Counted from the stretch's first letter, positions 18,925 through 28,597 are shown. The stretch: 64,000 nucleotides of DNA from Ignavibacteriales bacterium (GCA_016214905.1 JACRMQ010000005.1:62001-126000); one strand, 5' to 3'. Made by a program: numbers and translations. Notes: generated by a model from the letters alone, not told the origin.

Positions 18925-19481
18925 GCCGAGCAGTTTGTTGGACCATTTTTAATTTTCGAGACATTCGCTAATTGAGTCGTTGCGTTGCGGTGGCAATTCA
19001 AACATGCCGCCATTGTAAACTCAGATACTTGCTGAACGACATCCATGTTTTCAACTTTTCCGTGACAGTTAGCGCAGTCGATTCCTTTGTTCACATGCGC
19101 GCTGTGATTGAAGTAAGCGTAATCGGGTACTTTATGCACGCGTTTCCATGGGATTGCCGCACTATCCTGATAAAATTTTGTAAGCTTAATGATTTCCGGT
19201 TTGTTTTTCCGGGCAACGGAGTGGCAATTCATGCATGTGTTCGCGGGAGGCACCATGGCATTTGGAGAAGATGTTACTCCGGTATGACAATATTTGCAAT
19301 CGATCTGCATCGTTCCGGCATGAAGTTTATGTGAGAAAGCGATTGGTTGAACAGGTGCGTAACCTACACCATCCCGTTCTGCGCGCGAAATGAAATATGT
19401 AGCTACAGAAGCTGCTACTGCTACGAACAAAACAATAGGAAGCCGGATGCGGAGCGTATAATCTAAAAGCGATTTCTTCAT
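18912..19481 (-). CDS. actA: Alternative complex III pentahaem cytochrome ActA
   Basis: 189-residue protein with an N-terminal transmembrane helix (residues ~12-29) and five CXXCH motifs: CKYCH, CMNCH, CANCH, CLNCH and CSACH, the last at the very C-terminus. Five haems match the pentahaem ActA described for Rhodothermus marinus. Extra His residues (FSHKLHAG, FNHSAHV) can provide distal ligands. It is the first gene of the ACIII-oxidase operon; the 290 bp upstream should hold the promoter. Confidence 0.95.
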   Translation of the reverse strand: MKKSLLDYTLRIRLPIVLFVAVAASVATYFISRAERDGVGYAPVQPIAFSHKLHAGTMQIDCKYCHTGVTSSPNAMVPPANTCMNCHSVARKNKPEIIKLTKFYQDSAAIPWKRVHKVPDYAYFNHSAHVNKGIDCANCHGKVENMDVVQQVSEFTMAACLNCHRNATTQLANVSKIKNGPTNCSACHR

Positions 19482-19772
19482 ACCATGCGGAGCTTATATC
19501 AACGTATCATCAATAAAAACAACTTCATCAAAATATTCCTCTATATAATCGTGGAGGAATCGATTATCGGACTTAAAAGGGTGATTTTAGATTAAGGATA
19601 TTACGAAAAAAATTACTCGTAAGCAACCCAAATTCATGATCATTAACGATTATTTGGGATAATGAGTTCCACCGAAAAATTGTAGCTGCCTTTAACATAC
19701 TCATTATTGATTAACTGTGATTTCATTTAAAAAAACAATGTAATTCTTAAATATTCCTTATCCGGAATTAAA
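19482..19772. other. Intergenic region upstream of the actA operon
   Basis: 291 AT-rich bases between the end of the cbb3 cluster and the start of actA, both on the minus strand. It must hold the terminator or read-through zone of the cbb3 operon and the promoter of the ACIII-oxidase operon. No credible ORF and no strong hairpin were seen, and no regulator box could be named. Confidence 0.5.
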
Positions 19773-20483
19773 TTAATTGCAACATTCTCCGCCTTCAGTC
19801 GGTATCATCTTTGCAAGCTTCGGACTTAAATATGGTATTCCCAAATTCAATCCGCGAATTATTAACAGCAATCCAATGATAACTTGAAACGCGGGAAGAA
19901 TTTTGGCAATTTTCAATCGGAGGTTTGCGGAAATAAGTTTGGGGAAAAACGATACAGCAAGCATTGCCGGAACCGTTCCGAGACCGAATCCAACCATGAA
20001 CAACATCCCCGCAAGAGAACCGCCTGTAACTGCTGCCGTTGAAATCGCCATGTAAACAAATCCGCACGGAAGAAATCCATTCATAACTCCGAGTATCAGC
20101 ATCGAAACAAGAGCGTTACTTTCCAACATTTTGCCAATGATCGATGTTATCTTTTGAGTGACGGGATCGAAAACCTTGCTCAAGAAATTTACCGATCTGA
20201 TTATCTTCGGGAATAAAACGGTGAGTATAAGCAGTGCACCGACAATGATAGAAAGATTTTGCTGCAAAATCGGCAGCAGCAGCCTTGCACCTAATAATCC
20301 TACTGCCGCACCCATTACTGCATAACTTATCACGCGACCGAAATGATAAAGCGCCCGCCCAGATGCAAAGCGAAATGCAGACTGCTCACCGACAGGAAGA
20401 GCCAGCACGATGGGCCCGCACATTCCGATACAATGCAAGCCGCCGAGTATTCCGAAAATAAAACCTGTAATTACTACCAACAA
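19773..20483 (-). CDS. UreH/TauE-like membrane protein linked to cbb3 oxidase assembly
   Basis: 236-residue membrane protein with six hydrophobic helices in two similar halves; the opening GGLHCIGMCGPIVLALP and the later GVMNGFLPCGFVYMAI are the signature of the COG2836 (UreH-like/TauE-related, DsbD-like) family. Members next to cco genes are thought to act in copper or haem handling during cbb3 maturation. Both half-repeats contain a Cys (GMCGP, LPCGF), as in thiol or metal transporters. It ends in EGGECCN, a Cys pair that could bind metal. It is the last gene of the cco operon, 7 bp after ccoH. Confidence 0.85.
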   Translation of the reverse strand: MLVVITGFIFGILGGLHCIGMCGPIVLALPVGEQSAFRFASGRALYHFGRVISYAVMGAAVGLLGARLLLPILQQNLSIIVGALLILTVLFPKIIRSVNFLSKVFDPVTQKITSIIGKMLESNALVSMLILGVMNGFLPCGFVYMAISTAAVTGGSLAGMLFMVGFGLGTVPAMLAVSFFPKLISANLRLKIAKILPAFQVIIGLLLIIRGLNLGIPYLSPKLAKMIPTEGGECCN

Positions 20484-20490
20484 TTCCTCC

Positions 20491-20934
20491 TCATTGAATT
20501 ATTACAACTTCTTCCTGATAATATTTTTCTTTCTGATACTCCCACATTATTTTCGTACGCCACAGACCTTTTTGAAACGACGAAGTTAAAATTGTTTGAG
20601 TATTCGCCGAGTCGAGAACTAACGGCAGCATAATATCGATTTTTCTATCGGACGGACGATAAAGCATTATCGTGCCTGTAATTTCTCTGCTTAAAAATGA
20701 ATTGGGAAATATTATTTTCAATTCAGAGTTTGCAGCACGTACTTCTATTTTCTCTTTTAAATCTGAACTCCTTTTTGATTCATCGATACGATCTTGATGC
20801 TTTAATTCCTGCTCGTAATAATCATCGGTAACCAGATCAACCTTCTGACTCGCGGCAATATAGACTAAAGCTCCAACACCAACCGCGAATATCACAACAA
20901 CTAATGCAATTCCGAAACCCCAATTAAACTTCAT
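20491..20934 (-). CDS. ccoH: cbb3 oxidase assembly protein CcoH/FixH
   Basis: 147-residue protein with one N-terminal transmembrane helix (residues ~7-28) and a periplasmic FixH-type domain starting VTDDYYEQELKHQDRI, the segment conserved in FixH proteins, and ending GLWRTKIMWEYQKEKYYQEE. CcoH interacts with cbb3 subunits during assembly. It sits 3 bp after ccoG, the standard ccoGHIS association. Confidence 0.9.
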   Translation of the reverse strand: MKFNWGFGIALVVVIFAVGVGALVYIAASQKVDLVTDDYYEQELKHQDRIDESKRSSDLKEKIEVRAANSELKIIFPNSFLSREITGTIMLYRPSDRKIDIMLPLVLDSANTQTILTSSFQKGLWRTKIMWEYQKEKYYQEEVVIIQ

Positions 20935-20937
20935 GAA

Positions 20938-22359
20938 CTATTCCTTTCCCCCAACCGGTCCTAAAAAAGATGTTTCAATAATTTGGGCAATCTCACCGTT
21001 GCGTAGTACTTCAATTTGCAGCGGAGTGTTCATCGACCTAATTTGGTCGCGTCTCAGCATGATGAATAATTTTACCGAAACCGATTCTTGCGTTTTTACA
21101 ATCAATGAATCACCCAAAACGGAAATCATCCCATCAACATTTTTCAGCTTAAACGATAACGGCACAGATTCAAAAGTCTTATTCAACGCCTTGACATCAT
21201 AAAGATTGCTTATATAATCGTCGGGCTGTTCCTGATAAAACATTCCCCCCGTGCGAAGAATTGTAACATCAATATCCGAACGCGTGATGACAAGATATAT
21301 AAGAAGTGAAATGAGAATTATCAGCAGAATCGAATACCCGATACTTCGCGGCGTAAAGAGAGATCGGATTTTCTTTTCGATCCCCTCGATTGAATCGTAC
21401 CGGATTAAACCCCTCGGTTTTTCTACCGAGTCCATAATTGAATCACAAGCATCAATGCAAGTAGTGCAGTTTATACACTCAAGCTGCGTACCGTTTCGAA
21501 TATCAATACCCGTCGGACAAACATCCACACACTGATGACAATCTATACAATCGCCAATTACTCTTTCTTCGCTTTTTCGGAGTTTACCTCTCGGTTCTCC
21601 GCGAATGAAATCATAAGCAATGACGATTGAATTTCTGTCCAGTAATACTCCCTGCAACCTGCCGTACGGACATACGAGTATGCAAGCTTGCTCACGGAAC
21701 CAGCCGAAAATCCAATGAAAGACACCGGTGAATACAAGAATAGCAACTAACCCGCCCATATGTTCAGATGGAGGAGAGGTAATTATTTTTAATAATTTGT
21801 CCGAACCTATTATCCATGCAAGCAGCATGTTGGAGATAAGGAACGATAGAAAAAAATAAATTCCATGTTTAAATGATTTCTTGAAAATTTTATTGCCCGT
21901 CCATGATGAATCGTTCAATTGTTTTTGCCGGAGAGGATTTCCTTCTATCCAATAATCAATCTTGCGGAAAACCATCTCCATAAAAACCGTTTGCGGACAA
22001 ATCCATCCGCAAAACAAACGTCCGAACACTACGGTGAATAAAAAAATAAAAACGATCGTCGATATCATCGCAATGGCGAAAAGAATATAATCGTGCGGAC
22101 CGAAAATTAGACCGAACACGATGAATTTGCGCTCAGTAATATCGAACAGCATCAACGGATGACCGTTGAAACGCAGAAACGGGGTAACAAAAAGAATTGC
22201 AAGAAGAATCCAGCTTGCGAGAATGCGCCCGCGATGGAATCTTCCTTCGGGTTTCTTAGGGTAAATCCATTTCCGTTTTCCTTCTTTTGAAACAATACCG
22301 AGCTGGTCGCGGAAAGAAGTTTCCGATGCTGGAGAATTTGTTGTTTCAGTTTCCGTCAC
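20938..22359 (-). CDS. ccoG: cbb3 oxidase accessory ferredoxin-like protein CcoG/FixG
   Basis: 473-residue membrane protein. About five transmembrane helices hold the FCGWICPQTVFMEM motif; a second Cys pair lies in EQACILVCPYGRLQG. Two [4Fe-4S] motifs follow (CIDCHQCVDVCPTGID and CINCTTCIDACDSIM), then a C-terminal Ig-like periplasmic domain after one more helix (IGYSILLIILISLLIYLVI). CcoG is reported to work in copper reduction for CuB insertion. It overlaps ccoP by 4 bp. Confidence 0.95.
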   Translation of the reverse strand: MTETETTNSPASETSFRDQLGIVSKEGKRKWIYPKKPEGRFHRGRILASWILLAILFVTPFLRFNGHPLMLFDITERKFIVFGLIFGPHDYILFAIAMISTIVFIFLFTVVFGRLFCGWICPQTVFMEMVFRKIDYWIEGNPLRQKQLNDSSWTGNKIFKKSFKHGIYFFLSFLISNMLLAWIIGSDKLLKIITSPPSEHMGGLVAILVFTGVFHWIFGWFREQACILVCPYGRLQGVLLDRNSIVIAYDFIRGEPRGKLRKSEERVIGDCIDCHQCVDVCPTGIDIRNGTQLECINCTTCIDACDSIMDSVEKPRGLIRYDSIEGIEKKIRSLFTPRSIGYSILLIILISLLIYLVITRSDIDVTILRTGGMFYQEQPDDYISNLYDVKALNKTFESVPLSFKLKNVDGMISVLGDSLIVKTQESVSVKLFIMLRRDQIRSMNTPLQIEVLRNGEIAQIIETSFLGPVGGKE

Positions 22360-23186
22360 GATTTCACTGCAATTTTTACAGAATCACTTGATTCAACCTT
22401 AGGTTCCACCCACAAATTGCCTTCCTGCGGTTTTCCGCCCGGCGGATTTGTTCCCTGCAAAGTAAGGATATACGATGCAATCTGTTGGATTTCTTTAGGT
22501 GTGAATACGAGTTTCCAACTGATCATTCCTTTTGCAGGAACTCCATTTTTAATCGTGGCAAAAATATTTTTTACACCGCCGCCATGAATCCAATATTGAT
22601 CCGTGAGGTTAGGCCCTACAACTCCACCGCCTTCATTGCCGTGACAGCTAACGCAGTTCTTCTTGAATTTTTCCATTCCTTCCTTTATCGATGCATCATC
22701 CTTGAGCGCAGCCAATTTATCTTCGTTGATCTCACCTTCCGATGCGATCCGCACACGCCTCATCAAATCGGCAGATGCAAGCTCTTCCGAAAATTCAGCT
22801 TGCGGCAACGGACTTGTTTTCAACACATGATAATTGATCAGATAAATAACGGCGAAGAGAACGGTTGCACCGAAAAGATAATTGAACCACGGAGGAATCC
22901 TGTTATCCAACTCAGTTATCCCATCGAAGTCTTCATCCATCTGGATTGCTTTTTCAGCAGATTGCGGCACAACATAAGCCCATGCAGTATGCAAAAATTT
23001 TACAATCGGTTCTATGTTTCCTTCAAGAACAAATATGACGAAGAAAATAATTATCACAAAAAATGCGGTGAGTATGCCTGTAACAATTAAAGCGGTTTCT
23101 GTTCCCGTATCTGCGGCTTGCGCTAAGAGAGTGGAACTGCCGAAAATAAAAAGCATAATCAATCTAAGTAAAAATTTATTTTTCAT
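22356..23186 (-). CDS. ccoP: cbb3 oxidase cytochrome c subunit CcoP, monohaem form
   Basis: 276 residues. A signal-like first helix (residues 5-24) is followed by a helix at ~32-52, then RIPPWFNYLFGATVLFAVIYL, the usual CcoP membrane anchor, and a periplasmic cytochrome c domain. Only one haem motif is present (CVSCH in KKNCVSCHGNEGGG), with a Met in AKGMISWK, whereas proteobacterial CcoP normally has two haems. AAGGA lies 8 bases upstream of the ATG; the start overlaps the end of ccoQ by 4 bp. Confidence 0.92.
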   Translation of the reverse strand: MKNKFLLRLIMLFIFGSSTLLAQAADTGTETALIVTGILTAFFVIIIFFVIFVLEGNIEPIVKFLHTAWAYVVPQSAEKAIQMDEDFDGITELDNRIPPWFNYLFGATVLFAVIYLINYHVLKTSPLPQAEFSEELASADLMRRVRIASEGEINEDKLAALKDDASIKEGMEKFKKNCVSCHGNEGGGVVGPNLTDQYWIHGGGVKNIFATIKNGVPAKGMISWKLVFTPKEIQQIASYILTLQGTNPPGGKPQEGNLWVEPKVESSDSVKIAVKS

Positions 23187-23368
23187 GATGATATCCTTTC
23201 AGATTCACGATACTCATCGAGCGGCAAATTACTCATATAATCTGTATGTTCTTTTCTCATTTTGAAAACTATAAAAAGAACGATGATGAAGAACGGAATA
23301 AAAATGAAAAGGGAGATAAGCGGATAAGAAGCAATTCCTTCGACCTGTTGCAGATATTGAGAAAACAT
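23183..23368 (-). CDS. ccoQ: Small cbb3 oxidase subunit CcoQ-like
   Basis: 61-residue single-helix protein (helix ~17-40, LISLFIFIPFFIIVLFIVF, then a charged KMRKEHTDYMS tail). The start is set by an excellent ribosome site, GGAAGGAG six bases before the ATG at 23368; a longer frame running back into the end of ccoNO has no such site. Position between ccoNO and ccoP and the one-helix form match CcoQ, which stabilises cbb3. Sequence identity to CcoQ is too weak to prove by eye. Confidence 0.78.
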   Translation of the reverse strand: MFSQYLQQVEGIASYPLISLFIFIPFFIIVLFIVFKMRKEHTDYMSNLPLDEYRESERISS

Positions 23369-23381
23369 TTTTTGCTCCTTC

Positions 23382-25493
23382 CTACTTTTGTACCTGAATA
23401 TCCGTGCCAAGCCGTTGGAGATACGCGATAACGGCAATGATCTCCTTTGAAGGATCGGCAGGTATTTTTTGTTTTTGAAGATCAACGGCAATCAGTTCTG
23501 CCTGCCTTTGCAAATCGGTCAACGCCAATAAATCGAATCCTTTAGGATATGGAACTCCCAAACTTTGCATGGCTCTGATTTTCGGCTCGAGTGTAGAATT
23601 ATCTAAGTCTTGTGTGTATAACCACGGATACGGAGGCATAATGGAACCGGGAGAAACCGAGCGCGGATCGTCCATGTGCATAAAGTGCCAAAGATTGGGA
23701 TATCTTTTTCCTTCACGATGGAGATCGGGACCGGTGCGTTTCGATCCCCACAAAAATGGGTGATCATAAACAAACTCGCCTGCTTTAGAATACTCACCGT
23801 ACCGTTCAGTTTCCGATCGGAATGGCCTCACCATTTGAGAATGACAGGTATTACATCCTTCGCGGATATAAATGTCTCGCCCCTGCAACTCGAGCGGTGT
23901 ATACGGTTTCACTGCAGCAATCGTAGGAATGTTAGATTTTATTAGAAATGTCGGAATGATTTCTATCAATCCCCCAATTAAAATTACAACGAGAGAAACG
24001 ACTGCAAATTGAATGGGACGCTTTTCAAGCCATCGATGTTTATTTTCTTTCGAGACGTGTTCATCAACCCACACGGCTGGAACTTGTACTTCTTCTTCTT
24101 TTATCAATTTTCCCGAGCGAACAGTCTTGAACATATTATAACACATGATGCACGCGCCGGAAAGATACAATGTTCCGCCGAAAGCACGCAGAATATACAT
24201 CGGTATAATTTGAAGAACGGTTTCTAAAAAATTCGGGTATTGAAGAACGCCAAATGTTGTGAATTGTTTCCACATCAGCGATTGTGCAACGCCAGCCCAG
24301 TACATTGGCACAGCATAGAAAACTATACCGAGAGTACCGAGCCAGAAATGCAGATTCGCAAGTTTTTTAGAAAATAGATTTGTTCCCCACATTCTCGGTA
24401 TGAGCCAGTAAACTATTCCAAAAGTCAGAAATCCGTTCCAGCCCAGCGCACCGATATGCACATGCGCAATTGTCCAATCTGTGTAATGTGAAAGAGCGTT
24501 GACATTTTTCAATGAAAGAGTTGGACCTTCCAATGTTGCCATGCCGTATGCTGTAACTGCAACAACCATGAATTTTAAAATCGGGTCTTCGCGCACTTTA
24601 TTCCACGCGCCGCGTAATGTTAGTAATCCGTTAATGGCACCGCCCCACGAGGGAGCTATCAACATAATTGAAAAAACTGTTCCTAAAGACTGCGCCCAAT
24701 CCGGAAGAGCAGTGTAAAGCAGATGATGAGGTCCAGCCCAGATATAAATAAATATAAGTGACCAAAAATGAACTATCGATAGCCGGTATGAATAAACCGG
24801 ACGGTTTGCAGCTTTGGGTAAAAAGTAATACATCAAACCTAAGTAAGGTGTTGTAAGAAAAAAAGCAACCGCATTATGTCCATACCACCATTGCACAAGC
24901 GCATCTTGAACTCCGGCATACACCGGATAACTTTTTAGAAATGAAACAGGAATCTCGATGGAATTTACAATATGAAGAACAGCAACAGTTACTAATGTTG
25001 CAAGATAAAACCAGATCGCGACGTACATATGTTTCTCTCGCCGCTTGATAATTGTGCCGACAACATTAATTGTAAGCACAATCCAGATTAATGTAATCGC
25101 AATATCGATGGGCCACTCGAGTTCGGCATATTCCTTAGCTGTTGAAATACCTAATGGTAACGTTACGACGGCAGCAACAATTATCAATTGCCATCCCCAA
25201 AAATGAATCTTACTCAATAGATCGCTGAACATTCTCGCTTTACACAATCGCTGGAGCGAATAGTACAATCCCATAAAAATTCCATTCCCCACAAATGCAA
25301 ATATAACTGCATTAGTATGGAGCGGACGGAGTCTACCGAATGTAAGATACTGTAACTTTGCATTGTATATCGGATCGAATAACTGGAAAGCTATAGTTAA
25401 TCCAACAGTCATTCCTACAATTCCCCATACCATCGTTGCAATTGCAAAATTGCGAACAACACCGTTATCGTACTTGATCGTTTGCATTTCCAT
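23382..25493 (-). CDS. ccoNO: Fused cbb3 oxidase subunits CcoN-CcoO
   Basis: 703-residue fusion. Residues ~1-470 are CcoN, the catalytic C-type haem-copper subunit with about 12-13 helices (FGRLRPLHTNAVIFAFVGN; QWWYGHNAVAFFLTTPYLG; WAGPHHLLYTALPDW; HYTDWTIAHVHIGALGWNG). Residues ~490-703 are CcoO, with a helix (VVSLVVILIGGLIEIIPTF) and monohaem cytochrome c domain (CNTCH in IREGCNTCHSQMVRPF; Met in SIMPPYPWLY). CcoN-CcoO fusions are known from Bacteroidota. The enzyme reduces oxygen with high affinity. The first ATG is preferred (AAAGGA upstream); it overlaps ccoS by 29 bp. Confidence 0.96.
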   Translation of the reverse strand: MEMQTIKYDNGVVRNFAIATMVWGIVGMTVGLTIAFQLFDPIYNAKLQYLTFGRLRPLHTNAVIFAFVGNGIFMGLYYSLQRLCKARMFSDLLSKIHFWGWQLIIVAAVVTLPLGISTAKEYAELEWPIDIAITLIWIVLTINVVGTIIKRREKHMYVAIWFYLATLVTVAVLHIVNSIEIPVSFLKSYPVYAGVQDALVQWWYGHNAVAFFLTTPYLGLMYYFLPKAANRPVYSYRLSIVHFWSLIFIYIWAGPHHLLYTALPDWAQSLGTVFSIMLIAPSWGGAINGLLTLRGAWNKVREDPILKFMVVAVTAYGMATLEGPTLSLKNVNALSHYTDWTIAHVHIGALGWNGFLTFGIVYWLIPRMWGTNLFSKKLANLHFWLGTLGIVFYAVPMYWAGVAQSLMWKQFTTFGVLQYPNFLETVLQIIPMYILRAFGGTLYLSGACIMCYNMFKTVRSGKLIKEEEVQVPAVWVDEHVSKENKHRWLEKRPIQFAVVSLVVILIGGLIEIIPTFLIKSNIPTIAAVKPYTPLELQGRDIYIREGCNTCHSQMVRPFRSETERYGEYSKAGEFVYDHPFLWGSKRTGPDLHREGKRYPNLWHFMHMDDPRSVSPGSIMPPYPWLYTQDLDNSTLEPKIRAMQSLGVPYPKGFDLLALTDLQRQAELIAVDLQKQKIPADPSKEIIAVIAYLQRLGTDIQVQK

Positions 25494-25689
25494 AATCAGC
25501 TGATCCTTTTACTTTATTTTCCGATGTTTGATTCATTGTAATATTTTTCTTTTCATCATCAAAGAGAATTCTAACGGATGGTGTAAATTTATCATCATAT
25601 TGCCCATTTCTCACAGCCCAAACGAACAATAACAAAAAACTAACCGCGACAAAAATACTGAATCCAACCAATATCCAAATAACCGACAC
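25465..25689 (-). CDS. ccoS: cbb3 oxidase maturation protein CcoS
   Basis: 74 residues: one N-terminal helix (IWILVGFSIFVAVSFLLLFVWAV) followed by RNGQYDDKFTPSVRILFDD, the diagnostic CcoS motif (helix, then NGQYDD near the membrane edge). CcoS is needed for haem and copper insertion into CcoN. Its ATG overlaps the ccoI stop and its 3' end overlaps ccoNO, so expression is tightly coupled. Confidence 0.92.
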   Translation of the reverse strand: MSVIWILVGFSIFVAVSFLLLFVWAVRNGQYDDKFTPSVRILFDDEKKNITMNQTSENKVKGSADYGNANDQVR

Positions 25690-28094
25690 TATATCAATCC
25701 TCTCCGTTTCGCCAGAAACCGGGTCAATAAAGTTGAGAATGCAACAACCGTGATAGAACTAAGCGGCATGAGTATGGCAGCCAACATCGGAGATAGATCA
25801 CTCTGCACAGCGAAGTACAATCCTATGATATTATAGATAATTGATATCATAAAGTTCCAATATACTACATGTTTTGCTGTCGATGCAAATCGGATAAATC
25901 TGTCCAAATCGTTAAAGGCATCGGCACTTAAGATACCATCACAAGCAGGTGAAAACGCGCTGACGTCTTCCGTAATTGCAATGGCAACATCGCTTTGCCA
26001 TAATGCGCCGGCATCATTTAAACCATCACCGACCATAATAACGTTCCGGTTTTTTGATTGTAACGATTTAATAAATGATAATTTATCGGCCGGTTTCTGG
26101 TTGAATTCCATCCCGTTGAAATTCGGAAAAATATCTTTTAATTTCTCCATCTCACCATCATCATCACCTGATAGGAGGGATATTGAATGACTTCCGCTGA
26201 GATTGTCAAAAACTTTATCGACTTGATCCCGGTAGACATTTTCAAATTCAAACCGACCGAGAATCTCTCCATCAACCGAAGCATATACACTTGTCTTTTT
26301 GATATTATTTTCCGGAGTTTTCACTCCAACAAATGAAGCGGAGCCAAGTTGAACTTCAGATCCTTCCACGAACGCGCGAATACCAGCCGCTTCCACTTCT
26401 TCGAAGTCGGTCACCTCGAAATTTTTTCTTATCTGCAAAAAATCATAAATCGATCGGCTCAGCGGATGCGTGGAACTTCGCGCGAGGGATGCAAGCAGGA
26501 TTTGATTTTTTTCCGAAAGTGAATTTCCGTTGAATCGGATCGATGTTCGATCGGTTTTAGTGATTGTCCCGGTTTTATCAAAAACAATCGTATCGGTTTT
26601 AGATAACGCCTCAACAACGGATGAATGCTTCAGGTAAAATCCTTTCTTCCCAAATAGTCGAAGAGTTGTACCGAAAACAAACGGGGCCGCAAGTGCGAGC
26701 GCGCATGGGCATGCAATGATTAAAATCGCGGTTACCGAGTCTAGAATTTTACCCGGATTAATATTCCACCATACAATTGCTGTCAACAATGCAATGAACA
26801 GAATTCCAAGCGTGAAATATTTTCCTACGGTATTCGATAATGTGAGTAATCTCGATTTTATTCTGTCTGATAACCGAAACTCATTCCATAGCTGGATGAA
26901 CTCACTCTCAGATACTTCCTTAATGGCTTCAAGCTCTATAAGACTTCCGAGATGTTTTCCACCGGCATAAATCAAGTCACCAACTCTTTTTATTGATGGT
27001 TTGGATTCTCCGCTTACAAAGCTGTAATCAATATTTGCGATTCCGTTCATCAACACAGAATCAGCAGGTATGATTTCGTTATTTCTGATAATCATTCTTT
27101 CACCGGGCCTGATAAGAGTGATGGGAATAGTAGTTTCATCCCACCCCTTTTTGACCGATACCGCAAGTGGAAAATATGATTGATACTTCCGTTCAAAGTT
27201 CAAAGTATCATAAGTTTTATTTTGAAATAATCTGCCGATAAGTAGAAAAAAAACTAGTCCTGTTAACGAATCAAAATATCCGGGACCGATTTGAAATAAC
27301 ACTTCAACGGCGGAACGAAGGAATACAATCGCAATGCCGAGCGCGATCGGTACATCAATATTTATCGCTTTTGATCTTAACCCATTTACCGCCGATCCAA
27401 AAAAAATCGCACTGCTAAAATAGACAACGGGAATAGATAAGATCAGATTGAGATAACCGAACAACGTTCTGGTGCCGGTATCGATCATAGATGAAGAGAG
27501 GTATTCCGGTAAACTGAACAGCATAATGTTTCCAAAACAAAAAGCGGCAACACCAATTTTCAAATATAAACTTCGCTCGATTTTAGTGCGGTGGCTGGGA
27601 TCGGATGCATTCAAATTCAATTCGGGTTCATATCCAATGGAAGAGATAAGTTCAACAACTTGACGAAATGAAATTTTATTTTTTACGAATTTGATAAGTA
27701 TTCGTTTTTTTAAAAAATCTACTCGGGAAAAAAATATTCCCGGATGCAATTTATGCAAATTCTCTAAAAGCCAGATACATGAACTGCAATGCATCTGGGG
27801 AATGTGAAAACTTACAACTACTATACCATCACCAGAAAAATCTATCAGCTTACTGTTTACGTCCGGCTCATCCAAATAAGCAAACTTTGAGTCGGTAGAT
27901 ATCGGTGGCGTAATACCAGGGTGTTCATTGAAATCGTAGTACCGGTAAAGGTGCTTCCCGTTCAGTATTTCGTAAACAGATTTGCAACCATTGCAACAAA
28001 ACAATTTATCATCGTAGGTTATGGCTACTTCACCGGTAGGCGCTCCACAGTGAAAACAGTTCGTTTCAATATTTATATTATTTTCCGGCACCAT
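25689..28094 (-). CDS. ccoI: Copper-exporting P1B-type ATPase CcoI/FixI
   Basis: 801-residue P-type ATPase. It starts with a Cys-rich metal-binding module (NCFHCGAPTGE ... FCCNGCKSVYEIL, residues ~12-50), then an HMA-like domain with HCSSC (QMHCSSCIWLLENL). The membrane CPC motif is ACPCALALAAP; the phosphorylation site is VFDKTGTITKTD; the hinge is VGDGLNDAGAL. This family exports Cu(I) to the periplasm to metallate the cbb3 CuB centre. It is the first gene of the cco operon. The intergenic region upstream is divergent with the HybA-like operon. Confidence 0.95.
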   Translation of the reverse strand: MVPENNINIETNCFHCGAPTGEVAITYDDKLFCCNGCKSVYEILNGKHLYRYYDFNEHPGITPPISTDSKFAYLDEPDVNSKLIDFSGDGIVVVSFHIPQMHCSSCIWLLENLHKLHPGIFFSRVDFLKKRILIKFVKNKISFRQVVELISSIGYEPELNLNASDPSHRTKIERSLYLKIGVAAFCFGNIMLFSLPEYLSSSMIDTGTRTLFGYLNLILSIPVVYFSSAIFFGSAVNGLRSKAINIDVPIALGIAIVFLRSAVEVLFQIGPGYFDSLTGLVFFLLIGRLFQNKTYDTLNFERKYQSYFPLAVSVKKGWDETTIPITLIRPGERMIIRNNEIIPADSVLMNGIANIDYSFVSGESKPSIKRVGDLIYAGGKHLGSLIELEAIKEVSESEFIQLWNEFRLSDRIKSRLLTLSNTVGKYFTLGILFIALLTAIVWWNINPGKILDSVTAILIIACPCALALAAPFVFGTTLRLFGKKGFYLKHSSVVEALSKTDTIVFDKTGTITKTDRTSIRFNGNSLSEKNQILLASLARSSTHPLSRSIYDFLQIRKNFEVTDFEEVEAAGIRAFVEGSEVQLGSASFVGVKTPENNIKKTSVYASVDGEILGRFEFENVYRDQVDKVFDNLSGSHSISLLSGDDDGEMEKLKDIFPNFNGMEFNQKPADKLSFIKSLQSKNRNVIMVGDGLNDAGALWQSDVAIAITEDVSAFSPACDGILSADAFNDLDRFIRFASTAKHVVYWNFMISIIYNIIGLYFAVQSDLSPMLAAILMPLSSITVVAFSTLLTRFLAKRRGLI

Positions 28095-28597
28095 TAGTCA
28101 TATTAATCTAAAAGCAATATACAATTTTGATTCCATCTAAATCAACTCTAATCTAACTTTTCAAATGACGGCTGTGCGTTATAAAACAAATCCATTCCCA
28201 TGAATTTTAATTGCCTTTAACATCATGACAAAGCTCTGTAGAACAATTATGAACTCTTCATAATCATCTATCCACAGGAGATACTTTTAATCAACTGATC
28301 CAGATAAATTTAATTTCAACTCCGAACTAATTATATAAACTTAAACTTAATAATCTAACCTTTCTGGACTGGGGTTTTTAACACACTTTAAAATAAATTT
28401 GTCAGTATTGAGAATTCCGTTGATATTAAATGAAAAATAATCAAATCAAAGATCAGCAATCCTCGATAAATTTAATAAATTCGCCAATCTTATAATTATT
28501 TTCTGGAGGAATAAATGGCATAATTTTAGGATATTGTTGATAGCCCGCTGAATTTATTTTATTGACTAATCTAGCTCTCTTTGAAAGGAATAAAAGA
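28095..28597. other. Divergent intergenic region between cco and HybA-like operons
   Basis: About 500 AT-rich bases with no credible gene. It holds the divergent promoters of the cbb3 operon (minus strand) and of the iron-sulfur/cytochrome operon (plus strand). An inverted repeat close to ccoI is listed separately. A two-codon frame (ATG GCA TAA at 28514) follows a perfect GGAGG, probably by chance. No terminator or riboswitch was recognised. Confidence 0.6.
28127..28145. promoter_or_regulatory. Candidate operator upstream of ccoI (TTGAT-N9-ATCAA)
   Basis: Perfect 5-bp arms TTGAT (28127-28131) and ATCAA (28141-28145), separated by 9 bp, lie 33 bp before the ccoI start. The half-sites match those of CRP/FNR-type boxes, but the 9-bp gap is wrong for FNR (normally 4 bp), so binding by an FNR-like oxygen regulator is only a guess. 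Confidence 0.2.

Noticed and set aside
28505-28522. Two-codon frame ATG GCA TAA preceded by a perfect GGAGG
   Set aside because: No sign of a leader peptide, attenuator or conserved pattern; likely chance in AT-rich DNA.
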